A stretch of DNA of 64,000 nt from Paraphysomonas bandaiensis (taxonomy: Eukaryota > Chrysophyceae), in assembly GCA_965644295.1 (NCBI GenBank), contig CBFFRP010000297.1:186001-250000 (forward strand), in the 5' to 3' direction. The notes below the pieces were generated by a model. The model worked only from the letters and a program-made list of their open reading frames with translations. It was not told where the DNA came from and did no database searches. Of this stretch, positions 43,012-54,539 are shown piece by piece; position 1 is the stretch's first letter, and each line of letters begins with the position of its first letter. A program made the translations under genes and the position numbers.

Positions 43012-45091
43012 ATGCAAGATTTATTGCAGAGTTTAAGTGGAAATGAGATCAGAGGATGTTCAGTAGCAGACTTTTGCGGCATGAGCATTGCAATTGACGC
43101 TAGCAGTACGTACAATCTATCTCCATTAGTATTGTAGTTTGTAATATATTTTTCTATAGAGTGGCTGAGTAAAGCTGTTTATTACAGCACTGAAGAAGTC
43201 GTTGATGCCAATTTTAAAGATTATATGTTTTATGTCGATTTTTTGCTTGCACGAACTCGTAAATTTCGGGTAGCAGGTGTGGAACCTGTGATGGTATTTA
43301 ACGGGAAAAGCAATCCACTCTCGGTAGTTATTGTATCCTTGACTCGTATGTGACTAACATTTTCATTTGTAGCCACAGTCAAAACTCAAGCGAGAGGAGG
43401 TGAGTGAAGCCAGCCTGGAGCGAGGGCAAAGATTGTTGGAATGTATGAGAAGCACGGAGGATTCTGTATGTAAGGCGAAGCTTCGAAATGAGGCAATTTC
43501 GTGCTTTAAGCGGGGTCTAAAAGTGACTCACGAAATAGAGCGAAACGCAATTGCTGCATTACGGCGTGTAGGTGTCACTGTGGTAGTGGCACCGTGCGAG
43601 GCGGGGGCGCAGATGGCTCATCTCTGCCAGGCTGGTATATGCCAGGCTGCTCTTTCGGAAGATCCAGAACTCTTAGTGTATAGTGCCATTTGTGGAACTC
43701 CTTTTCCCATCCTATATCAGTTTGAGAACTCAGGCATGGTCCAGGCTGTTAGTTTGCGGACGCTGAACATTCACAAACAGAACGAAGTGTCTTCTCCGCA
43801 GAATGGTATGAAGGATTTGGTAGCTCATACAGGGTCTGGAACCGAACTGGTGTCTCTCTTTCAGCAGCATTTTTCAGGATCTGCCAACAGACGACTCTTG
43901 GTACAGATGTGTGTGCTGTCAGGATGCGAATACGCTGACGCCATGCCAGGGGTGGGAGTGAGAGAGGCGCTTGACGTATGTGTGAAGTTTAAGGATCTCC
44001 CCGATGATGTTCGATTAGTTCGAATGGTGCGTTATCTAGAAGGATTAAGAAGTGCTGGAGGAAGGATTTGCCGGACAAGGTTTTTAGAGAACGCCCTACG
44101 TGCTGAAGCCTTTTTTTACTACCACCCGATCTATGACCCCAGAACTAGACAGGTCAAAAACTTTTGTGATCCCAGAGTTATTTCCTGTTTCTCTGATGGA
44201 GACACAAACGAAGGAGTTAAAGGGAGCTCCTTACCTCCTCTTATAGATAATGCTGAGCTGGAGCGCATAGCTGATTGCGACGAACTGCTCTCTGGAGCGC
44301 CTGCTGTTGTATGTGTAGCAGATGTGTGTGAAGGTCTGTACTCATTGGTGGAGTTTACTCCAATAACACCCCAACTGCCATGGGAGAACCCCGAGCTTAG
44401 GGCTCCGGCCTATGACAGTGCAGCACTTTGTAAACATCCTCGCAATAATGTGTGGGCGGCACGTAGTAATCTGATACACTCGCTCTCCCCACATATCCCT
44501 CATAAAAATACACACATCACTGAGGAGCGTCGCTCAACCAAAGTGGAACCAGAAAATATGTTGTCGTACTCATACTCGCATTCCACAGCTCGAATGTGTA
44601 CCAGACGAATCAAACGTAGTTCTGATTGTGCAGGGGTGCTGTCACCTATTTGTGATAAGCGTCAATGCACCAGGGTTGTAGACGAAAACGAGGTATCTAC
44701 TCCCTTATCGAGTAGAGATAATAAGTTTAGTGAGAGGGAGAACATATCTCCTAAGTTTTTGGTCGAAGGGAAACCAACTTCAAGCCAAGAAAATGGCGAT
44801 GGTGAAGTCTATTGTACACCTACATTGAGCGCAAATGACTCACACCATCGTGATCAGCATGTTGAGTTCATGACACCAGATTATGCCCGTCTGGTAATGT
44901 CGGGTGCAGATTCATCACCTGTGAAAGATGTTGGATCTGCACCTCGAATATCTGAATCCCCTTCAGGTCGTAATTGTGCGAAGCGTAAGTCAGTGGATGC
45001 GGTCGCTGTGTTAGCCAACCGCGTCGGCAAAGGAAAGAAGCAGAAAACACTTATGGTTGCTTCTATAAAGTCCTACTTCGTAACCTCGTAG
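43012..45091 (+). CDS. EXO1: EXO1-like XPG/FEN family protein with substituted catalytic acids
   Basis: Three exons (43012-43105, 43160-43323, 43373-45091) give about 658 residues. An in-frame ATG at 42967 would add 15. The order matches EXO1: N-region with AIDAS (Asp29 present), FRVAGVEPVMVFNGK, FKRGLKVTHEIERNAI, VAPCEAGAQMAHLCQAGI, LSEDPELLVYS, MCVLSGCEYADAMPGVG, then a long divergent tail. Known EXO1 proteins have FDG, YEADAQ, EDSDL and SGCDY. Here the metal-binding positions read Asn79, Gly164 (Glu162 kept), Asp183/Glu185 and Glu272. At least two acids are lost and two are conservative Asp-to-Glu changes. The C-terminus ends with a PCNA-box-like SIKSYF. EXO1 removes 5' flaps and resects DNA in mismatch repair. 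This version may be catalytically weak or act as a scaffold. The frame is intact and long, so it is unlikely to be a pseudogene. Confidence 0.85.
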
Positions 45092-46218
45092 AATGTGGGT
45101 ACTAATTTTAGGAATATGTGAGTAAACTAGCCTTGATAGAAGTGTTGACGATTGAGATTTAAAGTGTCTGTAAGTTGTTTAGTGTATTCCGTAAGACGGT
45201 GCTAGAATATTGATGAATTTGAGTAGTGTACATTTTTGTCGGTGCACTCTTTGTTCATGTAATATGATATAAATACGATTCTGTTTTAAATTTGTCTCTA
45301 CAGCATCTTCTAATATACACTCTTTTGTCGGTGCACTCTTTGTTCATGTAATATGAAATAAATACGATTCTGTTTTAAATTTGTCTCTACAGCATCTTCT
45401 AATATACACTCTTGTCCTTAATGAGTTGTACTTATACTGTAAAAAGTAACATACTGTCGTCTCAGCCACTCTCATCAGTCAATTTTATAAATGTGCTTCA
45501 TATTATTACAATGTAATTCTTCTTGCTATGTTGCATTGCTTCTAGAAGAGAAAGAAAATGCTAAAGTAATATTTATTCGGTTACTTTGGGTCTGATACGC
45601 AGAGGTGCAAGAAAACAAGAAGTTTTATAAGATATATTCCCCATGCTTCAGGGTCTGAGGTGTTTCTAGAATATATAGTGCTACGCAATCGCAATAAGTA
45701 GTAGAAAATCAGAAACTATATTGATGTAGGATAGCATTTTTTTAATCACCTTGAGTTGAACTCGACGTTTAGATCGTGTTTAAAAGCTCTGGTGAATAAT
45801 TATTACTGTGATTTGATATCTAGTTTGGATGAAATGCGTATGAGTTTGAGCTACAGCTCATACTTTCCAATCACCGTCGATAAACGATAAGTCCGGTCAA
45901 TAATTGCCTTTCATGTTATTCAATTGACTTGCTCCGAAGTAGTTACATATTCGGCTTTCACCTCCACACACGATACCTCTTTCACTTTCTACGATCAGAT
46001 ACATCATTGTCATGTAAATTTCATCCAATCAAGAAATAGGAATCTGTCCCAAGCGCGTCATATACAGCGGGCTCTAATGCACACTAGTCGCTTATCATGA
46101 TAATCATTAAGTAAAGGATTTCATTATTCTATAAACGCTCCAGAGCCACAGAAGGGGTAAACGGCTCGCCTGCATGTCATCAATGGCACATATTAAGGTT
46201 AAAGTCCCACATTTTTCA
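45092..46218. other. Intergenic with a small tandem duplication
   Basis: No gene. The only feature is the 90-bp tandem pair at 45232-45412. A poly-T/AT-rich zone follows. Confidence 0.55.
45232..45412. repeat. 90-bp tandem duplication downstream of the EXO1-like gene
   Basis: ttttgtcggtgcactctttg through tctaatatacactc occurs twice, about 90 bp apart, with one base change (atgatataaat versus atgaaataaat). Each unit carries an aataaa-like word, so the 3' UTR or polyadenylation region may be duplicated. Confidence 0.9.
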
Positions 46219-46348
46219 TGTATCCTGCATAGTCACTCACTTCTACTTCAGTTTCATACTACACAATATAATGTACTAATTACATATATATCTTTCGATC
46301 CTTGCATCTCACATAATACTACACTCAATTGCAAGTATATAGAATCTA
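46219..46348 (-). repeat. Partial copia solo LTR
   Basis: The plus-strand sequence tgtatcctgcatagtcactc ... ctttcgatccttgcatctca ... caattgcaagtatatagaat is the reverse complement of the LTR at 3485-3626. The last dozen bases (tcagatctcaaca) are missing, so it is truncated. No internal element follows. Confidence 0.88.
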
Positions 46349-46925
46349 CCTACATCATTATCATAACAGCTCGTTATCATATTATTATACACTACTATGT
46401 AATGCTCACCTCAAATGGGAAGTACACAACCATTACTTGACTTCACACATAATGACAAACTTCACGGGGACATGACAGTGTGATAACAGCTCGTCTGCGT
46501 ATAAACACAGAGCTTATTATACACTACTATGTACATAGACATGCAATGCTCTCCTCAAATGGGATGTATGCATGTATCAAGTCAAATATGAATACGTCTG
46601 GCTTCATAAGAGCTCCAAGTATCTTCGATATCTGATACAGTATGAGGGGCTGTGAGGAAGGTGTGGTCTACTATACCCTCCACTATATAACCATACAGCA
46701 ACAAACAACCACTCCAGACATTCATCTCAAAGATGAGAACAACCGCTATCTGTTCGAAGCTTGATTCCTCATTTCGATCAATGGATGCTAACCGAAACAA
46801 CGAACCACAATACTATTAATAGTAAGATATGCTCACTACATCACACTGGGCTCTGCTGAGTACTGCTATATTACATGCAACAGTACACACACTCCTATGT
46901 ACAGCAGTACAAGCACACTCATATC
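46349..46925. other. Intergenic with a diverged direct repeat
   Basis: gataacagctcgt, ttatacactactatgta and ctcaaatggga recur in the same order at about 46362-46415 and 46482-46565, a diverged duplication of about 125 bp. TACAGCAGTA lies at 46900. No gene. Confidence 0.55.
46900..46909. promoter_or_regulatory. TACAGCAGTA motif upstream of the gene at 47131
   Basis: Exact decamer, preceded by cctatg. It lies 231 bp upstream of the ATG and just outside the left inverted repeat. Confidence 0.3.
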
Positions 46926-47130
46926 ATGGAGGCGTTTTTCGACAAAGCGGACCAGTGCGGTCCCACTTCTTTTTTTTGTGTTGATGTTTTCGTATGGAAC
47001 ATGTGTGTAGAGCTTTGAAATTGTTGTCAAAATGACAACAATTTCTATTAAGGAGCCAAGCGCCATACACATATATATAGAGAATAAAAAGTGTGTATTA
47101 TAGTAGCGTAGACCCGTATTGTTGAGCTTG

Positions 47131-48778
47131 ATGGAAGAAACTCCGGCAAGAAGACTCGCCTTGCTGCCGGAGACCATCTCCCAGTCGGAGATGGTGACTG
47201 TATCTTTTAACACCCCACAGTTCGAGCGGCAGTTGCGTTGCTTCGACGTTCAGGACATGCGCGTGGTGCACAGCTCTGACTTTTTTGATTTTCTGTTTGA
47301 GGCGTTCCCATCCAGTAGAAATCTTGTCCATTCACGCAGCAGTGCGCGCAGCAGATTTGCGAGGCTTTTCCCGCAGCGTACTTGTAACTACATCAGAGAT
47401 GTGGACGGAGGGGGCAGCGTATTGAAGGGGGCTTTCTACCCACTAGAATCAGCAGCATATTTCATAAACACATTTAATCTTCCCGGCAATGAGAGACTTG
47501 TGTATCGACAGCTGGTGGCATTGTCTTTTCAGAATTCCCAGTGTCCAGGACTGCTGACCCTGGACACCCCCATGTGGGGCCCAATACTGTTATCGGGGCT
47601 GCATCTAGTACTTCCGATATCCCGGGTGGGCGAAGCAATACATCCATAATAAATACTGGTAACATCATGGCATACATGCATGCTAATATTATGTAGAACG
47701 CATTTATGTTTACACTGTAGGTATGAATTTGTCACTATATATATGCATAGTTGTAGAACTCAACACATACATACTTATAAACAAACTCATTACATCATAT
47801 ACTGTATGCACGCTAATATGTAGTCATTCATGATATCATTGTTGTTACTATTACACTGACCACATATACATCAGATCATATTCCAAATATAAGTGGGGCT
47901 AAGCGAAAGATTGATACGGCATTCACTGCAGGTAAGAAATTATAAACAATTACCAAGTAGATAACTAGAGCTCACAACATAACACCCTACTATTATTATT
48001 AGCTACATAATATATTTTATATATCGCTCATTGCTATATACTATCGATCAACCACCATATATATTTTAATATAATATTGTTTTATGGCAATTTAGAAATT
48101 CCGAGAATTGGAAAAAAGTATGAGGCTGTGTCTGATTTAAAAAAGCAAACAAAGCACAGAATGAAGGTATGCCTTGTAGATATTATATATAGCTACGCAT
48201 GTATAGTAGTATAAATTATTTCTGTTTGAATAGACATGGGTAACGAGGCATTTCATTGACGTTGCAAAGACATTAAAAGCTGGACAGGAGGATATTCCAG
48301 GGGTTATACAATTAGGTGTGCAAGGTGTGGAGGAGAAGCTGCATGAACGTATTGTTTCCCCCCACACTATTGAACCCTCTTCGATAGTAAATGATACTGA
48401 AGATAATTCAATGGTGCTGGCCTACAGAGTAAACACAGAGCTAGCTACTGCCGCATCAAAGAGCGTGGCACAGGCCCTTCTGTCTACAGTGTCAACTACT
48501 GGAGAAATGACACAGGCTACATTGGCCGAAAGATTTAAATGCTCTATGCGTCAGGTTAAAAAAGCAAAACGACAAGCCAAGATTAACCCTAATCGTATCC
48601 TGTATAGTCACCAACTTATATTTCAGTTTCATACTACTCAATATAATGTACTAATTATATATCTTTCGATCCTTGCATCTCACATAATACTGCACTCAAT
48701 TGCAAGTATATAGAATCTTCAGATCTCAACAAGTACAAATCAAAAAAAGGTATCTGGTACAATCAAATCTAAGAAGTA
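47131..48778 (+). pseudogene. Unknown gene, split by a solo LTR
   Basis: The first open stretch from ATG 47131 reads MEETPARRLALLPETISQSE ... FDFLFEAFPSSRN to about residue 90. A junction I could not fix follows, since two frames overlap at 47380-47640. The other frame continues SSTSDIPGGRSNTSIINT to a donor near 47658. Clear exons follow: 47875-47931, 48096-48166 and 48234-48593. These read NISGAKRKIDTAFTA, EIPRIGKKYEAVSDL and TWVTRHFIDVAKTLKAGQED, with a helix-turn-helix-like segment TLAERFKCSMRQVKKAKR. At 48593 a 138-bp LTR interrupts after KINPN. Directly behind it the same frame resumes as STNQKKVSGTIKSKK-stop at 48778. The protein is not recognised. The basic, possibly DNA-binding end and the flanking inverted repeats suggest a transposon-encoded product. 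Confidence 0.5.
48594..48731 (-). repeat. Copia solo LTR inserted in a coding exon
   Basis: The full 138-bp LTR in reverse orientation (cgtatcctgtatagtc ... cttcagatctcaaca) is nearly identical to 3485-3626. It interrupts an open reading frame that is continuous if the LTR is removed. No 5-bp target duplication is evident. Confidence 0.9.
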
Positions 48779-49082
48779 AAAACAATAATATATAAATATA
48801 CGCTTAACAAACATTAAGATAAATATGTTAACATTCAATAAACAGCATCATCCATTGTTTCACCTTATTATTAAGTCCTTGTAGCAGGGCTAGGGAACAA
48901 TATATTGCAATACTGTTGTTAAATAGGGTTGTATCGACGGAGTATCCGTACATATGAGTATCACGTAGCACTAATCAGTAAGTAAACACATCCGTAGATT
49001 CCAGTTTTAGTATTAGTCATTAAAATCACATGATATCCAAAACCACTACTGCATTGGCGTTCAAGTGTATTGGAAGTACATA

Positions 49083-49445
49083 CTACAAGACTCGTGCACC
49101 TGTACATAGATATTTCAATCTTTCATTTCTTAATTTTATTAGCTCACTGAAGAAACCACTACTGTCTGAACGGAGATATATTCTAACAGCATCTTTCCCA
49201 GATCTTGTCAACTCAAATTCTTCGCCTGCTTGGATTTTTTTTAATTCCATTCTCAGAATTCGGATCACTAGCAATGGAACTGTTTTCTTTAAAGCAGGTT
49301 TGGGATACCTAGCCCCGAAGTCCATCAATAAGCCGTCAAAAATGTTCCGGTCTTCATAAAGATTCACTTGACTAGAGTCTCCTGTTTGAAGTAGCTTAGA
49401 CACGCTTTCAAACTTTCTCAGGTCGTCTACAAGCAAAGCTCTGGG
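49083..49445 (-). pseudogene. hAT-like transposase fragment
   Basis: The minus-strand open frame reads LVDDLRKFESVSKLLQTGDS, then VNLYEDRNIFDGLLMDFGAR, then LRMELKKIQAGEEFELTRSG and SELIKLRNERLKYL. The combination F-E-x-V-x-x-x-L-Q followed by L-x-x-x-R-x-x-F-D-x-L resembles a segment near the middle of hAT-type transposases seen in protist genomes. It is too short to hold the catalytic residues. The assignment rests on pattern memory and is tentative. Confidence 0.35.
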
Positions 49446-49805
49446 GGCTTGTGGGGTGGTCCATACCGGTGCCTATGGTATTACAGAAAATAAAATAGGG
49501 GTACTTAATATTAAAATGTATTAAATCACATATATATATGGTAATGTAATGTTATAGAAAAAATATATTAGACACATGGTTTATAATGTACCGGAAGTCT
49601 TCTTTGCACTCTGGGGGTGATCTATGGGCGCCTGGGGTGGCACGTGGCGGTGCATGTGATAGCGGTACAATTAGAAGAAAAATATGTTTAATACGTATAT
49701 AAATGCTAAATTACGGCTTCATTAACAATGTATATATAGTCTACAATGTATCTGTCGTGTTGGTCACCCTCTGAGGGTCGTCCAACGGCTCCTGGGGGTT
49801 GCAAT
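49437..49805 (-). repeat. Three degenerate repeats of about 165 bp with a proline-type core
   Basis: ctgggggcttgtggggtggtcc (49441), ctgggggtgatctatggg (49610) and ctgagggtcgtccaacgg (49770) recur about 160-165 bp apart, each followed by AT-rich DNA. On the minus strand the cores read like PVWTTPQAPR, PIDHPQSAKK and LDDPQRVT. They may be duplicated short exons with introns or simply a decayed tandem repeat. Confidence 0.45.
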
Positions 49806-50038
49806 CTATAGGAGGCTGATATCTGTATTGTTATGACATATTACAATAATATCTTTCGATAAAATCATCTATTTCTTAGATCATACGCTGCCATAGCAAA
49901 TATACTTATGATGTATGCACTTTAATGTCTCTGTGAAGGTGGTAAATTGCTCTCGAGCTGTAAGTGATGACTGTATCTGATAATTCCATACATATATTCA
50001 GAGTCTCATCTCTTGTTCCACTGTATTGTATACCGGTA

Positions 50039-50048
50039 TACAGCAGTA
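50039..50048. promoter_or_regulatory. TACAGCAGTA motif upstream of the gene at 50584
   Basis: Exact decamer in taccggtatacagcagtata. The inverse form TACTGCTGTA is at about 50425. Both lie upstream of the ATG at 50584. Confidence 0.3.
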
Positions 50049-50211
50049 TACTCATACGTGAAAATGGTGGTGATGGTGAGTGTGAGTTTGGGTGTGGTGA
50101 TGATGAGTGCCTGTTTTTTAGGTCGAGTGGGACCATCTACGGTCCTACAAGTGGAAGGCTGGTCCACTTTGTCGAAAAACGTCTCCATGTACACATCATC
50201 TCATATATATG

Positions 50212-50275
50212 CCCGTCCCTCAGGGACGGGGTGGCAGTACTAATTGAGGGACGGGCCCTCCCCTTCGGGGACGGC
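50212..50275. repeat. GC-rich palindrome cluster
   Basis: cccgtccctcagggacggg (50212-50230) is a perfect palindrome with 9-bp arms. It is followed by agggacgggccctcc and ccccttcggggacgg, further copies of the half-site. It is similar in style to 38829-38857 (half-site, inverse, half-site) although the sequence differs. It starts 22 bp beyond the right inverted repeat of the 46.9-50.2 kb unit. Confidence 0.6.
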
Positions 50276-50583
50276 CATATCAATTTTTCGAGGATCCAAA
50301 CTCAAACTGAAAAAGCATGTCCCATTCGACAACTCTACTGTATTTTACTCAGATATGCGGTATACCCTGTGTACTACAGTGTATATGTGCTGTACAACTA
50401 CAGGACATGCTGCAGGTGTGGTTGTACTGCTGTATGTATACAGGAATGTATGTATACACAATCATCTTCCATATACAGTACTCTATAGCTACGTTCCCTC
50501 ACAGCACTGTGCCCTTAACCCATCAGTATAAACAATTACAGGCTGATACCCCCCTCATTAATCTTCAAAATCAATTCATAAAC

Positions 50584-52076
50584 ATGGAAAATACTTCAAA
50601 TGATGAATCAATTGATTCTGATAGGTATGATGTACGATCTGATACACGAAGTCATATACATGGACGGTTTAATGCAATAAAAGGTAGACGTAAACCAATT
50701 AACAGTTCCTGGAATATGGATTGTGAAGACCTCATGGAAATATTATGGTATTTAGAGAATACAGTATCAGTAAATAAATCAAAGTCGAAGTTACCACGTC
50801 GTCGTCACTCATGTCCAGATGAGCATTATCAATCACCATACAGTCCGAAGGCTTATGAATGGTGGTTAACATGTTTTGGTATTGAAACGCATATAGCTCA
50901 AGCACTTATATCAGCTACTCAACCTCATCAAATTAATCAAACACATGATCGATATGCTAATATATTAACACCTAATGCTTCTGGTGTTCCTGGACATCGT
51001 CGTATGGAACTCTATCAACAACAACACAAGTATCCTGCACGACACTATAAACCATTACTAAAAAACGGACATTTTCAATGGGGAGAAAACTTTAACTTCT
51101 CATGTACTCATATATCACCAGGAGCCTCTCCAGTGCATGTCTCCGAGCAATCTCTGTCATCTTTCACCTCATCACGACCAGTGGAGCCACTCCGTTCAGT
51201 ACCACATGTGTTACAATCTATATGTCTTGATGCTAATCGATTAGAGACTGATAAATTGAAGAGTATAGTAAAGCAAATACATGTAGAAGGGGTTGAAGAG
51301 CCATCAGATGATTTTGAGAACAGTGCACAGGTATGAACATTGACTGAATGTGATATTTATTGTGATAATAGGGTGTGGTGGTGATATAGTACCAGGCACT
51401 TGGTAATGCGCTTGGAAGACATATGGAAGGTGTGGCGGATGCTACACTTGAGATGGTGTTCGAGTTTTTAGATCCTTATCTAGAGATACTAGAGTGCACC
51501 TCTACCGCACCTGCGAGTGAAGAGAAGCAAGAAGAGCGTAAGGAAACCAGTGATGCTGAGGAAGATACCAGGACCCCGAATCATTCTTCAAAAACAGGAT
51601 ATGCCGAGGATAGTGCATACTTTAGGCATAGACGGGTACCAGTAGTGGAGAAGGCTGTACGGGTGTATCGAGGTGAGGAAGCTGCAGCAAAGAGACGGAG
51701 GGTGGAACTGGCGAAAGATAAAGTTACTTGGGAGCACGTTCTGACTGCAGTGCAGTCAGTGGCCGATAGTATGATAGAGCGACCCCAGCCACAGCAGGAG
51801 CAAGAAGTGGACGGAGATGCTGAATTAGAGGAGTTAATGGAAGAAGAGCATGCAAGTGTATCCAGAAGAATTCGAAATCAACATGAAGTGTCACCTAGCC
51901 TACCCCTTCTTGAGCTCTCTCCAGCCGTCACTCAGCGCATACAATCTCGTCTTTTATCTCTTTTTGGGACGTCCAGAAACCTTCCGCGTAATCACTACAC
52001 AGCCGTTGACAGATTCGAACTCGATGCTTGTACGCCTGGTCCCCCAAGAAGTGTGGAATCTAGTAGTACCAGTTGA
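50584..52076 (+). CDS. Unknown two-exon acidic protein
   Basis: Exons 50584-51330 and 51390-52076 join in frame to about 477 residues; the intron is 59 nt. I start at MENTSNDESIDSDRYDVRSD because the frame upstream of it is made of repeat-like tacagtg sequence. The first half is polar, with a Tyr/Trp patch (YSPKAYEWWLTCFGIETHIA) that looks structured. The second half holds an amphipathic segment (MEGVADATLEMVFEFLDPYL), an acidic stretch and a KRRR motif, and ends in a Ser-rich tail. Alternating acidic and basic low-complexity regions suggest a nuclear or scaffold protein. No family was recognised. Confidence 0.7.
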
Positions 52077-52589
52077 TGCTAGCGTGTTTTGATGTGGAAA
52101 CCGTTCGAGTGTATAATAAAAGGAAGCAAGCACCCCTTCTTTATTTTACTTATCAACAACTGATATAAAGAAGAATTATTTTTTAAACTTTTTGCAATGT
52201 ACATGGTTGGTATTATGCTTGTGCTTGAAATTGTAAATATTATTGAAGTAAAAGTGTTGAAATAAATTTACTCAATTAGTAGCAATATATATAGTGCTTA
52301 GTCATATAAAACATTCTGTTGAATTATTGCTGCATTGCATACATGCTACACAACTATTCAGAGTCAATTTTATATGCGACAATAGTTTGCGTTATAAGCA
52401 TTAATACATTTTGTTTTTCATATATTCTCCACAGACGCTTAATATTATAGGTTGGGAGACAGATATAAAGTAGACACTGTGATTTGGTATTGGTTTACGA
52501 TTACAAGCTGTTTACTTTATCACCCGATAGTTCACTAAACCTTCATCCTATTTTACACTCTCCTACAGGATGTATACTGATGCATATAT

Positions 52590-52760
52590 ATGAAAGTCTT
52601 ATTATTTATTATTAGCAATAGGTGTCACACTAGTCTAGAGCTAGATAGACTTCTACCTGTAACTAACTAGTACACATATTCTCATAATATCCTACAATAT
52701 AACACTACGAAAGCTGCTTGCGCGTCGCCGAAAGAACCAAGTTCTATCACTTCTGTTTTT
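52590..52760 (+). repeat. Dispersed repeat family A, copy
   Basis: attattagcaataggtgtca, gactagtctagagctagatag-like words, then acgaaagctgcttgcgcgtc and ccaagttctatcacttctg, in the order seen at 30100-30280. Confidence 0.75.
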
Positions 52761-54539
52761 GTATGTGAGGGAGAAGATGTTTATATGGTCGTGAGTCCTG
52801 GAAGTGCAGATAGGGTGGTTAGTCAGGTGGACGTCCCTTGGGGTAGGGCTCTGCAGGACTTTGTGAAGGCACAAGATATTGAATTAGTGAGTCTGGTGTA
52901 CCTAGCCTGAGAAATATGGGAGCGACGTCATTTCTGGAGATGGCGCGAATTGGGCCTGGGGGGAAGAGAAGTAGCTGGCGGGGACTACACAGTGGCGTTT
53001 CCCACTTGAGCAGGAATTGTGGGTGAGGTAGACGAGTGGGGTGAGCTAGAGGTCTCTTCGTTACGCCTATGTCTAGTAAGCGAAGAACAAGCGGTTTCCG
53101 TCGTGAGTTTCTACGTTTCTGACATGTTCTGGGGGAAGTGTATGTAGACCCTTTGTTGGTGTGGTAACGAAACGGTGGCTGCGGTGAAATCACTTTACCA
53201 GATTTCACGATCACACCGACTTAACGTAACGACGACTGCGGTCTTGAATCATATGTTTGGCCGCAGCGTGAAGCGGCTGGAGAAGATTGACAACTACGAC
53301 TTCTGAGTACGAAGTCCTCGCGAGTTTAAAGCTCAGTTGTATTGCACGGAAAACACATTTCCCAGCTGGGCCTCGTAATAGTTCCCATCCAGAATCGCTC
53401 AACCTGCGGTATTCCAGGATCTGCTGGGGAGTCAATTGAGTATAGCGGCCCTACTCCAAGTTGGTATTGAAAAACTGATTATTAAGAAGCGCAATCTTGT
53501 GCGTTGCCGACCTAACAACTCGCGCGACACTAATAAGCATATAACAGGCCTCTCATCTACTAGTTACTATTGCATGCATCGACAAGTGCTCAACTATGCA
53601 ACACGACTTAGTTAGCTACATGGGCATACGACGAGCTGCATGTTTAAGCCGGATCATACGCTCCTCCCCAATCTACATGTCCTAACACAAACAACTTGCG
53701 GTCGGTGTCTTCGGCATATATGTCTCCTGTATATGCGGCAGATCTTTAGGGCTCTCTACAAGAAGGTGGTGTTCACAGAAGCAGGTAGTCTGGAGGGGAG
53801 AGTAGAGTAGCTTTAGCGCCGGGTCCTCCCACGGACACGAAGCGGTCTCACTGGTGCAATTTTGCACACTGACGCATGAAACAGACATCTACCAAAATCT
53901 GTTACAAATTCAAGCTGACTCCAAAATGTCTTCCCTCCATTATGTGCACTCGTCCAGCACATGCAACCTTCTCCGCTCGGATATAAACCTACTAAAAGTA
54001 AGAAATAACATAAAAGCACACACAAATGTACCTGACACTGCTTGGAGACAGTGTCAGAGCCTTGATATAATCTCAATGACCTGGGGGTCAGGAGAAACCA
54101 AGACTAGAGGCAGTAAATGTGTGAGAATGACAGGTCTAATCACATCATATAGCAACGCAGGCTTATAACGTACCAACAATAATGCTATATATAGTAGCTC
54201 CACAATTACGAGCTACACCAACTGTATTTCATATACTAGGTATATGCTGATGCTATATACATTCATATTAATACATGGATAAGAAGTACATATTAGGAAG
54301 ATTCACAACTTGAGAAACGTCGAAGCAGAGATTGTTGCTTTCGCTTCTCTGTAAGCAATTAAAAGTTTTATTTTAAGGTAGTGAATATAGCCGTGTAAGA
54401 GTTACTACTAATGTAGCAAACCAATTTAACTAAGAAGTATTTTAAGGTAGTTCAATTATGTAAGTTGAATTAAAAAATATAGCAGTTGTAAACATACGTA
54501 AACTAGTGATAAGAAGATAGGAATAGCAGTAGTGAATGA

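Larger units (their letters stand above)
46926..50190. mobile_element. Candidate 3.3-kb element bounded by inverted repeats
   Basis: catggaggcgtttttcgaca with aagcggaccag (46926-46955) is mirrored by ctggtccactttgtcg with aaaaacgtctccatg (50159-50190); the arms match at 29 of 31 positions. A subterminal ggtcccact is shared just inside each arm. The right arm contains about 23 bp absent from the left. Enclosed are an unknown gene, an inserted copia LTR and a hAT-like transposase scrap. A clear target-site duplication was not found, so the nature of the unit is unresolved. Confidence 0.5.

Noticed and set aside
52751-53435. Possible gene fragments on both strands in GC-richer DNA
   Set aside because: Coding-like but too broken to join, with no family motif. 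Described only as probable retroelement debris.
53682-54168. Overlapping open frames that might be gypsy-type reverse transcriptase pieces
   Set aside because: I could not find a YxDD box, RNase H or integrase motif, so the assignment is not supported.
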